DNA of 64,000 nt, from assembly GCF_001418105.1 (NCBI RefSeq), contig NZ_LIQI01000014.1, positions 62,001 to 126,000 on the forward strand, given 5' to 3'. Position 1 is the first letter of the stretch; each line of letters begins with the position of its first letter. Under the pieces are notes generated by a model that worked only from the letters and a program-made list of their open reading frames with translations, made no database searches and had not been told where the DNA came from. A program made the position numbers and the translations under genes. Below, in pieces: positions 48,552 through 57,755 of the stretch. The stretch comes from Lacinutrix himadriensis (GTDB lineage: Bacteria; Bacteroidota; Bacteroidia; Flavobacteriales; Flavobacteriaceae).

Positions 48552-50246
48552 GTGACTAAGCCTTTCTTTTTATTCCTATTCCTATCTTTTCTATTCGCTT
48601 CAGAAGCAATTAGTCAAAATCTATACTTAAAAGTTACTGGTCAATCGGATAGAGAAACAAGTATTCTAGATTCTATAACTTACAAAAAAATACATCTGGA
48701 ATTAAATTCCATTAAACAGGAAATAGATTCCCTTCAAAAGCAACTTTATAAAATTGGCTATATTGAAAATGAGTTGAAACAACTTCGTAAAGAAAATGAT
48801 TCTACCTACTTCGGGATTTTCGATTTAAAACAAAATTATAAAGACATCCATATATACTATAAGGAGGACTTCATTAAGAAATCTATACTTGAAGAAATTT
48901 CTTCGGAAGTTTATGATGATTATTTTGTTTTACCTTTTAATGAGATCGAAACTTCCCTCTATTCCTTAAACACTAAAATTAGTGATCTAGGTTTTCCGTT
49001 TAGCGAAATTACACTTCAAAATATCACTATAAAAAATACAACTTCATTAAAAGCTTTTTTAGTTTCCAAAGAGATCATAACAAAAAGAAGTATCGACAAA
49101 ATAATTTTAAAGGGTTATGATAAATTCCCTAAAGCGTATTTAAAGCATTATTTAAAATTAAAGAGAAAGCAAACTTTTAACCTTTCAGAAATCAAAAAGA
49201 AGACAGAAATCTTTAAAGAATTAAAATTTGCGAATCAAATAAAAGAACCTGAAGTACTTTTTACTAAAGATTCTACCATACTATATATATATGTAGAAAA
49301 AACGAAAAGTAACAATTTTGATGGTTTTTTAGGATTTGGTTCTAATGAGACAACCAATAAAATTGATTTTACGGGGTATCTAAATCTAAACTTAAACAAC
49401 AACCTAAATTCTGGAGAGTCTTTTCAACTGATTTACAAAAGTGATGAAAACGAACAAAAGACTTTTGATGTCAATTTAAATTTACCTTATTTATTTAATT
49501 CTCCAATTGGTGCGGAAGTTGGTTTGAAAATATTTAAAAAAGATTCCTCCTTTACCACCGTAAATCAAATTGCTAAAGTATTTTATCAAATAAATCCGCA
49601 AGCAAATATTTACCTTGGCGTTAATAGTACGACTTCTAATAACTTATTACAAGAGGAAAATGCATTATCCCAAATACAAGATTACAATTCTAATATTTAC
49701 AATTTAAGGTTTACCTATAATAAGCTTCAAAACAATTATCTATTTAATAAAAACCTCTTTTTAGCTATTGAAGCAGGTAATGGTAAAAGAAGTTACGCGA
49801 ACAATACAGAAAACCAAACGCTATTATTTATTGACGCCTTTAAAATTTTCAATCTCAACAAGAAAAACAGTGCTTATTTGAGAGTCAATGGTTCCTCCTT
49901 ACTTTCTAAAAACTATCTAGAGAATGAATTATTTAGGTTTGGTGGTATAAACTCTATTCGAGGTTTTGAAGAAAACAGCCTTACCGCTTCTCTATACGGG
50001 CTTGCAAACACAGAATACAGGTACCAACTTAGCAATTCCCTGTACATACACTCTATTATTGACTTCGCTTATTTTGAGAACGAGCTTACCACACAAAAAG
50101 AAAAACTATACGGTTTTGGTTTTGGCTTTGGTTTACTAACCAAAGCAGGTATATTAAAGTTTAATTACGCAAACGGCAAGAGCGAAAATCAAAAATTCAA
50201 ATTTTCTAATTCCAAAATCCACCTAAGTTTAACAGCGGTTTTTTAA
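48552..50246 (+). CDS. Omp85/BamA-superfamily outer membrane protein
   Basis: 564 residues from a GTG start; no in-frame ATG lies upstream close by. Signal peptide (1-~22), a coiled-coil-like segment (~45-80, SIKQEIDSLQKQL type heptads), a POTRA-like domain around residues 150-250, then a predicted 16-strand barrel (~255-564) ending in an aromatic residue (TAVF). Arg470-Gly471-Phe472 in FRFGGINSIRGF is the conserved lid-loop motif of Omp85 proteins. It is shorter than BamA (which has five POTRAs), so it is nearer to TamA or two-partner secretion types. It stands just before a SusC/SusD pair and beside the str unit. Confidence 0.78.
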   Translation: MTKPFFLFLFLSFLFASEAISQNLYLKVTGQSDRETSILDSITYKKIHLELNSIKQEIDSLQKQLYKIGYIENELKQLRKENDSTYFGIFDLKQNYKDIHIYYKEDFIKKSILEEISSEVYDDYFVLPFNEIETSLYSLNTKISDLGFPFSEITLQNITIKNTTSLKAFLVSKEIITKRSIDKIILKGYDKFPKAYLKHYLKLKRKQTFNLSEIKKKTEIFKELKFANQIKEPEVLFTKDSTILYIYVEKTKSNNFDGFLGFGSNETTNKIDFTGYLNLNLNNNLNSGESFQLIYKSDENEQKTFDVNLNLPYLFNSPIGAEVGLKIFKKDSSFTTVNQIAKVFYQINPQANIYLGVNSTTSNNLLQEENALSQIQDYNSNIYNLRFTYNKLQNNYLFNKNLFLAIEAGNGKRSYANNTENQTLLFIDAFKIFNLNKKNSAYLRVNGSSLLSKNYLENELFRFGGINSIRGFEENSLTASLYGLANTEYRYQLSNSLYIHSIIDFAYFENELTTQKEKLYGFGFGFGLLTKAGILKFNYANGKSENQKFKFSNSKIHLSLTAVF

Positions 50247-50307
50247 CTTAATATTGGGTTTAAAAGTGCTGATTTTAAAAAAAAATCGAAATTTTAACCA
50301 ATTATTA

Positions 50308-50338
50308 TTGTTTTATTAACTTTTTATTATGATTTTTG
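50308..50338 (+). promoter_or_regulatory. Probable promoter of the susC-susD operon
   Basis: TTG (50308-50310), 20-nt spacer, GATTTTTG (50331-50338), one mismatch from TAnnTTTG; the ATG follows at 50367. Confidence 0.45.
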
Positions 50339-50366
50339 GCATAGACTAATTCAAATAAAATATAAA

Positions 50367-53300
50367 ATGAAAACAAAGTTTAGTGGAATTTTAACGCTAT
50401 TACTGGCGTTTGTTGTGCAATTTACGTTTGCGCAAGGAAAAACAATTTCGGGAACAGTTTCTGATGAAAACGGATTGCCTCTTCCAACGGCAACAGTAAT
50501 TATCAAAGGAACTACTACTGGGACATCAACCGATTTTGATGGTAACTATTCAATAGCTGCGAATCAAGGTGATGTATTAATTTTTAGTTATGTTGGTTAT
50601 GCCAACCAAAATCAAACTGTAGGTGCATCTAACAAAATGGATGTTTCTTTACAACCTGACAACTCTTTAGATGAAGTTGTTATTACTGCATTAGGGATTA
50701 AGAGAATTAAGGATGAGCTTACAACAGCAACTAAAGTTGTAAAAGCTGAAGAATTAACTCAAGCAGAATCTCCTAACATTGTTGCCAGTTTAACAGGTAA
50801 AGTTTCTGGTTTACAGATTAACATGACGAATAGTGGTGTAAATCCTACGACTAGAATTGTACTAAGAGGTATACGTTCTATTACTGGAAACAACGAAGCT
50901 TTAATTGTTGTTGATGGTGCTATTTCTACAGCTTCTTATTTACAAGCTTTAGATCCTAAAACAATTGAATCTGTAAACGTTTTAAAGGGAGCAAATGGTG
51001 CTGCACTTTACGGTTCTAGAGGTGGTAATGGTGTAATCATCGTTAATACTAAAAAAGGATCTGACGATGAAGATAAATTTAAAATTGACATTAGTTCTTC
51101 TGTAACTCTTGAGAATATCGCTTTCCTTCCAGAAAGACAAACTTCTTTTGGACAAGGATGGACTGGTGAGCAGTACACTTATGAAAATGGTTCTTGGGGA
51201 CCTGCTTTCGATGGTTCTTTACAACCTGTAGGTTTACCTAACGCTGATGGTACTTATAACTACTATCCATATACTGGTGATAAAGATAATATTGAAGAGT
51301 TCTTTCAAACAGGTGTAACTTACCAAAACAGTGTAAGTCTTTCAGCTGGTAAAAGTGATAGCTATATTAACTTATTTATAGGTAATCAAGATTCAGAATT
51401 TATTATTGCTAACGATACTTACAAAAGAAATACTTTTAGCTTTAAAGCTGGTAAAAAACTTGGTAAGTTCTCTGTAAGTGGTAACGCTACTTATATTGCT
51501 TCTAAGCAAAAAAGTGCTACTGGAGCAATTGATGCGGATGGTTTATCTGCAGGAAGTATCTTTGAAGGACTTCTTGAAACTCCAACTAACGTAGTTGTAT
51601 CTGATTATTCAGATGGATCTAACGAAACGCACTGGAATGGATATTACCTTAACCCATACTGGACAAGAGATAATTCTCGTATCCAAAGTGATCGTGATAG
51701 AATAAACGCTACTGCTGAAGTTGGTTATGAAGTTAATGATAACATTAATGTTATCTATAGAGCAAATGCTTTAATTTCTCAACAAGGGTACTACAGAAAT
51801 CAAAATAAATATGAAGACCCTGATTATATTGAAGATATAGTTGGATCTAAGCGTATTGCGCCTTCTTACTACAGAACATATAACAATAACGTTAGAGATA
51901 TTTACTCTGATTTATTTGTAAACTTTGATTACATGTTAACGGATGATATCTCATTCAAATCAACAGTAGGACAAAACATTACAGATTCTCGTACTAAATA
52001 CCTAAATGTAAGTGGATATGATTTAACAGTTCCTGGATTTGCTAACCTTGATAACATTTCTACAACTCCAAGTAATGTAGATACTTCTACAAGAAGTAGA
52101 GCTATTGGTGTTTTTGGAAGTATTGATTTAGGTTATAAAGATTTTCTTTATGTAACTGCAACAGGAAGAAATGACTGGACTTCAGTATTAGATCAAGAAA
52201 ACCGTTCATTTTTCTACCCAAGTGTAGGTGTATCTTTTATTCCTACTAAAGCTTTTCCAGCAATTAAAGGAAACATCCTTAATTACGCGAAATTATCTGC
52301 TAACTGGGTAAAAGTAGGTAGTGCAGATGTACAACCTTATGATATTAATGCAACATATGTAGCACCAGCTGGATATCCATTTAATGGAGTGAATTCATTT
52401 ATACAGTCAACTTCTGCTACAGATCAGTTACTACAAAATCAATTCGTAACATCTACTGAGTTCAACTTGAATTTAGAAATGTTTAAACGTATGGTTACTA
52501 TTGATGCATCATACTATACTGGTAACAGTACAGAGCAAATTATTGGTACAACACCATCTTATACTTCAGGTTTAGCTTCAGCAACAATTAATATTGGTGA
52601 AACAAAATCAACTGGTTTTGAAGTAGATTTAGGTTTAAACCCTATCAAAGCAAAACAAAAAGGTGATTTAGATGTACAATTAAACTTTAGCTATTCTACA
52701 AACAAAACTACTGTAGAGTCTCTAACTTCTAACGCTAATCAATTAGCTATTGTAGATTATAATATTGGTTTAGGTATTTTTGCTGTTGAAGGTGAAGAGT
52801 ATCCATTAATTAAAGGTACAGGTTATGCAAGAGATGACGAAGGTCATGTTATTATTAACGCTGCTACAGGTAACCCAGAAAAATCTGCTGAATATGTTAA
52901 TTTAGGTAAAACAACACCAGATTATATTTTAGGATTTTCTCCAACAGTAAGCTATAAAGGACTTAGATTAACTGCAGTTATGGATTACAGAACTGGTCAT
53001 TCATTCTATAGTTCTACTAAAGCGGAATTAGCGCGTTCTGGTTATTTAACAGAATCTGTTGAAACAGGTCGTAATGGTGGATTTATTTTCCCTAACTCTG
53101 TAATTGAAACATCTCCTGGAGTATATGCAGCAAACACGTCTGTTCATACAGGTGGAGATTCTTATGCTAGTTATGTAGGTTACTACACAGAACAATACCA
53201 AACAACTCCGGAAAACTTTATTCTTGATGCTACTGCTTTTAAAGTACGTGAAATTGCATTATCTTATAGTTTACCTGAAAAACTTCTTTCTCAAACAGCG

Positions 53301-53480
53301 ATTACAGATTTAACTCTAGGAGTAAATGCTAGAAACCTGTTCTCTAAATTTGCAGATGAGAACCAAGGATATAATGATCCAGAATCATCTAATTCTTCAG
53401 GAAATGATGTTGGTATTGCAGCACTTTCTCAGTACCCGTCAACTAGATTTTATGGTTTTAGTGTAAACTTAAGTTTCTAA
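50367..53480 (+). CDS. SusC/RagA-family TonB-dependent outer membrane transporter
   Basis: 1037 residues. Signal peptide (1-22, ending FTFAQ), carboxypeptidase-regulatory-like domain (~24-105, ISGTVSDENGLPLPTATVII), TonB-box-like LDEVVITALGIKR, plug domain with LRGIRSITGNNEALIVVDG and the SusC signature LKGANGAALYGSRGGNGVIIV, then a large beta barrel ending SVNLSF. It pairs with the SusD-like lipoprotein 27 nt downstream. No glycoside hydrolase, protease or sigma/anti-sigma gene is nearby, so the substrate is unclear; a housekeeping role is possible given its neighbours. Confidence 0.95.
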   Translation: MKTKFSGILTLLLAFVVQFTFAQGKTISGTVSDENGLPLPTATVIIKGTTTGTSTDFDGNYSIAANQGDVLIFSYVGYANQNQTVGASNKMDVSLQPDNSLDEVVITALGIKRIKDELTTATKVVKAEELTQAESPNIVASLTGKVSGLQINMTNSGVNPTTRIVLRGIRSITGNNEALIVVDGAISTASYLQALDPKTIESVNVLKGANGAALYGSRGGNGVIIVNTKKGSDDEDKFKIDISSSVTLENIAFLPERQTSFGQGWTGEQYTYENGSWGPAFDGSLQPVGLPNADGTYNYYPYTGDKDNIEEFFQTGVTYQNSVSLSAGKSDSYINLFIGNQDSEFIIANDTYKRNTFSFKAGKKLGKFSVSGNATYIASKQKSATGAIDADGLSAGSIFEGLLETPTNVVVSDYSDGSNETHWNGYYLNPYWTRDNSRIQSDRDRINATAEVGYEVNDNINVIYRANALISQQGYYRNQNKYEDPDYIEDIVGSKRIAPSYYRTYNNNVRDIYSDLFVNFDYMLTDDISFKSTVGQNITDSRTKYLNVSGYDLTVPGFANLDNISTTPSNVDTSTRSRAIGVFGSIDLGYKDFLYVTATGRNDWTSVLDQENRSFFYPSVGVSFIPTKAFPAIKGNILNYAKLSANWVKVGSADVQPYDINATYVAPAGYPFNGVNSFIQSTSATDQLLQNQFVTSTEFNLNLEMFKRMVTIDASYYTGNSTEQIIGTTPSYTSGLASATINIGETKSTGFEVDLGLNPIKAKQKGDLDVQLNFSYSTNKTTVESLTSNANQLAIVDYNIGLGIFAVEGEEYPLIKGTGYARDDEGHVIINAATGNPEKSAEYVNLGKTTPDYILGFSPTVSYKGLRLTAVMDYRTGHSFYSSTKAELARSGYLTESVETGRNGGFIFPNSVIETSPGVYAANTSVHTGGDSYASYVGYYTEQYQTTPENFILDATAFKVREIALSYSLPEKLLSQTAITDLTLGVNARNLFSKFADENQGYNDPESSNSSGNDVGIAALSQYPSTRFYGFSVNLSF

Positions 53481-53507
53481 TCATAACACAAATAAAAAAT
53501 ATACAAA

Positions 53508-55007
53508 ATGAAAATAAATAAAAAATTAGGAGGGATTTTACTATTAAATTTAATCTTTCTTGTGTCTTGTAGCGATTACTTAGACATAAATGATGACCCG
53601 AATAATGTAACCTCTGAGAATATTGTTCCTGAGCTTATTTTATCTGGTGCGCAAAAAAGAATTTTTGATACACAGGCCGTAACGCCTAATCAATTAGGAC
53701 AATTATTCATGAATAACTGGGGATTAAATGTTCAATCATTTTCTACAGGTTTCGTTCAAGAATTTACGCTTAACATTGATAATACATTTTATGCAGGTAT
53801 ATGGGATAGTTACTACTTAAGAACAGCAAACTTCCATAACTTATCTATAAATGAGCAACCAGTATATACTAATTTTAGAGCTATTGGTTTAATCTTAAAA
53901 TCTTTCTATATGCAAGATATAGTTGATTTATATGGAGATGCGCCTTATTTTGGTGCATTTCAAGGGGGTGCAAACTTATTCCCTGCTTATGATGATGCAA
54001 AAGAGATCTACAGAGATTTATATGCTAACTTAGATTTAGCTATCGAATTAATTGATTCTGCTCCAACAGAAGCTCTTAATCCTGGTGCTAATGATGCTAT
54101 AATGGCAGGAAATATGGCTAACTGGAAAAAATTCGCTAACACTATTAAATTACGTTTACTAGTTAGAGAATCTTTAGCTACAGATGGTGAATCTATCACT
54201 TTTGTTAATTCTAAATTTAATGAATTGAATGCAAGTGGTGCAGAGTTTATTTCTTCTGATGTAGTTATCAACCCAGGTTATACTGCGGATACAGATAGAC
54301 AAAGTCCTTTCTACGATATCTTCTACAATACAGATGGTACAGAAAAGCAAGGTTACCAATCTAGAAGAGGTACTAAATTTGCTATCGACTTCTTATCTGG
54401 TTCATCTACGGGTGTATCTGATGCAAGATTAGGTGAAATTTATGATGTAGCTGCAGATGGTACTTATAGTGGTGTTATTCAAGGAGAAACAAGTGCAACT
54501 GCACCTTCTAGTATATCTCCTGTTGGAACTGGTTTAATACAAAGTGCTTCTCAAGATGGATATATCATGTCTTTAGCTGAAGCTAAATTTTTACAAGCAG
54601 AAGCAGTTGAATACGGTTTCTTAACTTCAGGAAGTGCATCCGCTCTATTTACAGAGGCTGTTGTTAGTTCTTTTGAAGGATTAGGTCTTACTGCTGCAGA
54701 TGCAACTTCTTACTTAGCAGTTGCTAACACATCTTCTACAGATGGTATTGGTTGGAATTCAACGAATAAAAGAGAAGCGATTATGACGCAAAAATGGATT
54801 GCTTTAAACGGTATCAATGCGCACCAATCATGGATTGACTATACAAGAACTGGTTTCCCTGAGATTCCTCTTTCTATAGTTGCTGAAAAAACGCATAAGC
54901 CATACAGGTTAATGTATCCAAATTCTGAGTTAGTAGGTAACTCATCAAACGTGCCTGAGCAATCTCAAGCAGATGTATTTACCGAAAGAATTTTTTGGAA
55001 CCAATAA
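53508..55007 (+). CDS. SusD/RagB-family outer membrane lipoprotein
   Basis: 499 residues. Lipobox FLVSC with Cys21, then Ser-Asp, compatible with the export signal of surface lipoproteins in this phylum. YLDINDDPNNVT at the start of the mature part and a C-terminal ...IPLS-region followed by RLMYPNSELVGNSSNV fit the SusD_2 (PF12771-like) group. Helical TPR-type fold expected; acts as lid on SusC. Tightly linked to susC and to the lipoprotein genes that follow. Confidence 0.92.
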   Translation: MKINKKLGGILLLNLIFLVSCSDYLDINDDPNNVTSENIVPELILSGAQKRIFDTQAVTPNQLGQLFMNNWGLNVQSFSTGFVQEFTLNIDNTFYAGIWDSYYLRTANFHNLSINEQPVYTNFRAIGLILKSFYMQDIVDLYGDAPYFGAFQGGANLFPAYDDAKEIYRDLYANLDLAIELIDSAPTEALNPGANDAIMAGNMANWKKFANTIKLRLLVRESLATDGESITFVNSKFNELNASGAEFISSDVVINPGYTADTDRQSPFYDIFYNTDGTEKQGYQSRRGTKFAIDFLSGSSTGVSDARLGEIYDVAADGTYSGVIQGETSATAPSSISPVGTGLIQSASQDGYIMSLAEAKFLQAEAVEYGFLTSGSASALFTEAVVSSFEGLGLTAADATSYLAVANTSSTDGIGWNSTNKREAIMTQKWIALNGINAHQSWIDYTRTGFPEIPLSIVAEKTHKPYRLMYPNSELVGNSSNVPEQSQADVFTERIFWNQ

Positions 55008-55021
55008 AAAAAAAGAAAATT

Positions 55022-55858
55022 ATGAAAAATATATTAAAAAGTATATTAGTAGCATTTGCTCTAATAACGGTAGTATCCTGTTCGGAAGACGACAAAGCAG
55101 GTTACGTATATGACGGAACTGGATCTCGTTTATTCGGGTTTCAAAACCCAACAACTCGTGTTCAATATTTTGAAGACCTAGGTGTTTTAGATGAAGTATT
55201 ACCTGTAGTAATGGTAGGTGGTGCAGATGGTACTGCTAGCACGCAAGATATCATTATCGCCTATACTGTAGATACTGCAAACAGTACTGCTACAGAAGGT
55301 GTTGAATTTGATTTTTCTGATACAAGTGGTCTTTTAACAATTCCTGCAGGGGAAGTGTTTACAGATTTTACTTTAAAAATCAATACAGCAAACTTTAGCC
55401 CTACAGAGCCAACTAGTTTATTTATTACTTTAACAGAAGTTACAAACTCTAGCAGCGATGTTATTGCTAGTATTAATGAAACTGTAGAAGTTGTATTTAT
55501 TGGTTGTCTATCACAATTAGATAGTTACACTTATGATGTAACTACAGTTAGAGCTGATGGTGCTACTACTGCTCATGGTACTCAAAGTTTAACTTTTATA
55601 GGAGTTAACCAATTTAGAACAGAATCTGTTGGTCTATGGGCACCTGGTGTGTTACAAGGACATGGTGGTTATGACTTCGTAGATGTTTGTGGTGTACTTA
55701 CTGTTGCTCCTCAAGCTTTATCAGGAATTTATACTAACCAAGTATATACAGATAGTCCTGGAAGTGTAGATGCAGTAACTGGAGATTTCTCTATTACTTA
55801 TGCTATTACTTTTAGTGGAGTGCCTGATTTTTACACATCGACTTATATTAAACAATAA
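55022..55858 (+). CDS. Lipoprotein with Calx-beta-like domain
   Basis: 278 residues from the ATG at 55022 (14 nt after the susD stop; an in-frame start at 54995 overlaps susD and is unlikely). Lipobox VVSC with Cys20 followed by Ser-Glu-Asp-Asp, a strong surface-export-type signal. Residues ~70-150 (TVDTANSTATEGVEFDF, GLLTIPAGEVFTDFTLKI, SLFITLTEV) resemble a Calx-beta or DUF4843-like beta sandwich; the last ~100 residues with VDVCG are unassigned. Probably a surface partner of the SusCD pair. Confidence 0.75.
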   Translation: MKNILKSILVAFALITVVSCSEDDKAGYVYDGTGSRLFGFQNPTTRVQYFEDLGVLDEVLPVVMVGGADGTASTQDIIIAYTVDTANSTATEGVEFDFSDTSGLLTIPAGEVFTDFTLKINTANFSPTEPTSLFITLTEVTNSSSDVIASINETVEVVFIGCLSQLDSYTYDVTTVRADGATTAHGTQSLTFIGVNQFRTESVGLWAPGVLQGHGGYDFVDVCGVLTVAPQALSGIYTNQVYTDSPGSVDAVTGDFSITYAITFSGVPDFYTSTYIKQ

Positions 55859-55873
55859 AACATTATAGATATT

Positions 55874-56866
55874 ATGAAATTAATAACAAATAAAATATTA
55901 CCTATATCTATTGCTTTATTAGCTTTAGTTTCGTGTAATGAGACAGAAGATACAATTTCTATCCCTGATGATAGGTCTGTTATCACTTCTAGTGTTTCTT
56001 CTATGATTTTAGAAGAAGGTGGAGCTGGTCAAACTGTTACTTTAACAGTAGACAAACCTTCAACTAGAGTTTTAGAATATCGTGTGGAACTTATAAATGA
56101 CACTTTCACTGAAAGTGGTGCAGATTTAACTCTTACTGATGCAACTGGTGGAGCAATAGAATTTGTAGATCATTTATACCCTCCTTTCGATGCTTTTCAA
56201 ATCGAAATTCCTGCTTATGCAACATCTTACACATTTGATGTAAGCGCACTTAGCGATTTAGATGTTGAAGGAACAGAAAATAAACAAATTAGAATTGTAC
56301 CAAACAAAAGTCAATTTGGTACTACACCAAACGGTGCTAGTGATGGTATCGTAATCGATGTTCAAATTGATAACTATGCACAACCTAATGATGATTTAAT
56401 TATTCAAATCGCATTTGAAGATAGTGTATATACTGATGACGATGGAGACTCTGCTGGTGGATGTGATAACGATTTCGATTTTGAATTATACAATTCTTCT
56501 TTCGCTCTTGTTGGATCTAGTTACTACGATTGCCCAGAAGAAATCATTCTTAGTGAAACAGCTGCTGATGGAACTTATTACTTATATGTAAGTTTATTCG
56601 CTTTAGGTGGTCCATTAACTGCAGAAGCTCAAGATCTTCCATTTAATCTTGTTGTTGCTAAACAAGGTATCTGGTATGAAGAATTTGCGTTCTCAGGTCT
56701 TTATGACTCAGCTGCCGGTGGTGGTGAAGATGGTAACCCAAATGCTGGTGATTTATTAGCTTATACTATTCTTAAATCTGGAACAACTTATTCTGTTGTA
56801 GATAGCGAAGGAGCAGTTCTTGCTTCTGGAAAAGTAGCAAATGCAAATTTTGGAAGAAGAAAATAA
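55874..56866 (+). CDS. Lipoprotein of unknown function in the SusCD operon
   Basis: 330 residues. Lipobox ALVSC, Cys21, followed by Asn-Glu-Thr-Glu-Asp. A beta-sandwich-like part (~35-165) precedes an Asp/Gly-rich segment, DDDGDSAGGCDNDFDF, which could bind calcium, and a final domain with two cysteines spaced for a disulfide (GGCDND ... YYDCPEE). Not recognised. It starts 15 nt after the preceding lipoprotein and ends at a clear terminator, so it closes the operon. Confidence 0.72.
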   Translation: MKLITNKILPISIALLALVSCNETEDTISIPDDRSVITSSVSSMILEEGGAGQTVTLTVDKPSTRVLEYRVELINDTFTESGADLTLTDATGGAIEFVDHLYPPFDAFQIEIPAYATSYTFDVSALSDLDVEGTENKQIRIVPNKSQFGTTPNGASDGIVIDVQIDNYAQPNDDLIIQIAFEDSVYTDDDGDSAGGCDNDFDFELYNSSFALVGSSYYDCPEEIILSETAADGTYYLYVSLFALGGPLTAEAQDLPFNLVVAKQGIWYEEFAFSGLYDSAAGGGEDGNPNAGDLLAYTILKSGTTYSVVDSEGAVLASGKVANANFGRRK

Positions 56867-56890
56867 TTTTCTAAAATTATAAATAAATGA

Positions 56891-56919
56891 AAACCATCCT
56901 TTTTAAGGATGGTTTTTTT
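56891..56919 (+). terminator. Terminator of the SusCD operon
   Basis: AAACCATCC (56891-56899) pairs with GGATGGTTT (56907-56915), 7-nt loop, seven T (56913-56919). The rlmB -7 box starts 2 nt after the T-run. Confidence 0.85.
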
Positions 56920-56920
56920 A

Positions 56921-56928
56921 TACCTTTG
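56921..56928 (+). promoter_or_regulatory. -7 box of rlmB, 5 nt before ATG
   Basis: TACCTTTG, exact TAnnTTTG, directly behind the SusCD terminator and 5 nt before the ATG at 56934. Predicts a leaderless mRNA. Confidence 0.5.
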
Positions 56929-56933
56929 CATTA

Positions 56934-57203
56934 ATGGAAAACAGTACACAAATATTTGGTATCAGAGCAGTTATTGAAGCAATAAATGCTAAAAAAGCTA
57001 TTGATAAAGTTTTTATTCAAAAAGGGCTTAATGGAGAGTTATCTCATGAACTAGAAGCGCTATTAAGGAAAGAAGGAATTAATAACTCCTATGTGCCTGT
57101 AGAAAAACTAAACAGACTTACTAAAAACAACCATCAAGGTGTTGTTGCACAAATTTCTCCTATTGCATTTTATGACATAGAGATCTTGTACAAAACGTTA
57201 TAG
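56934..57203 (+). CDS. rlmB: 23S rRNA 2'-O-methyltransferase RlmB, N-terminal part (frameshifted)
   Basis: 89 residues before a premature TAG. It holds the substrate-binding domain of SpoU/TrmH-type enzymes: IFGIRAVIEAINAKKAIDKVFIQKG, then NHQGVVAQISPIAFYD. After the codon for Ile in ...YDIEI one base is missing near 57186; adding it gives L-V-Q-N-V-I-E-S-G-K-T-P and joins the next frame, for a normal 244-residue RlmB. RlmB methylates G2251 of 23S rRNA (E. coli numbering). Either a real mutation or a sequence error. Confidence 0.85.
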   Translation: MENSTQIFGIRAVIEAINAKKAIDKVFIQKGLNGELSHELEALLRKEGINNSYVPVEKLNRLTKNNHQGVVAQISPIAFYDIEILYKTL

Positions 57204-57226
57204 AATCTGGTAAAACGCCTTTATTC

Positions 57227-57667
57227 TTGCTATTAGACCAATTAAGTGATGTACGAAACTTTGGTGCTATTATTAGAACTGCAGAATGTACAGGTGTAGA
57301 TGGTATTATCATTCAGAAAAGTGGAAGTGCTCCTGTTAATGGAGATACTATAAAAACAAGTGCTGGAGCAGTTTTCAAAATTCCTATTTGTAAAGTAGAT
57401 CATATCAAAGATGCTATGTTTCATTTACAAGCTTCTGGTATAAAAGTAATTGCTGCTACAGAAAAAACAGAGAATACACTTTACGATGTTTCCTTTAAAG
57501 AACCATGTGCTATCATAATGGGTAGTGAAGGAAGAGGTATTAATCCTTCCGTTTTAAAACTAGTGGATGCTAAAGCGAAACTGCCATTACTTGGTGAAAT
57601 AGAATCCTTAAATGTTTCTGTTGCCTGTGGTGCGTTTTTATACGAAGCGATTAGACAACGAAGATAA
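57227..57667 (+). CDS. rlmB: RlmB catalytic SPOUT domain, C-terminal part of the frameshifted gene
   Basis: 146 residues counted from an internal ATG; the frame is open from 57188. SPOUT knot motifs are intact: LLDQLSDVRNFGAIIRTAE (motif 1), IIMGSEGRGINPSVL (motif 2) and LPLLGEIESLNVSVACGAFLYE (motif 3), which bind SAM and RNA. The genes that follow (rhomboid protease, rarA) are usual RlmB neighbours in flavobacteria. Confidence 0.87.
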   Translation: MLLDQLSDVRNFGAIIRTAECTGVDGIIIQKSGSAPVNGDTIKTSAGAVFKIPICKVDHIKDAMFHLQASGIKVIAATEKTENTLYDVSFKEPCAIIMGSEGRGINPSVLKLVDAKAKLPLLGEIESLNVSVACGAFLYEAIRQRR

Positions 57668-57755
57668 ATTTACTTTCGTAGTAAGCAGTCTTCCTTATCT
57701 ACATAAGAATAAATATTTACATAGGCTTAATACTATGTAATTGAAAAAGAAGATT

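Noticed and set aside
57684-57712. Hairpin-like CTTAT-CTAC-ATAAG after rlmB, resembling the dispersed repeat loop
   Set aside because: Only five clear pairs and arms unlike the other copies; kept out of the repeat list.
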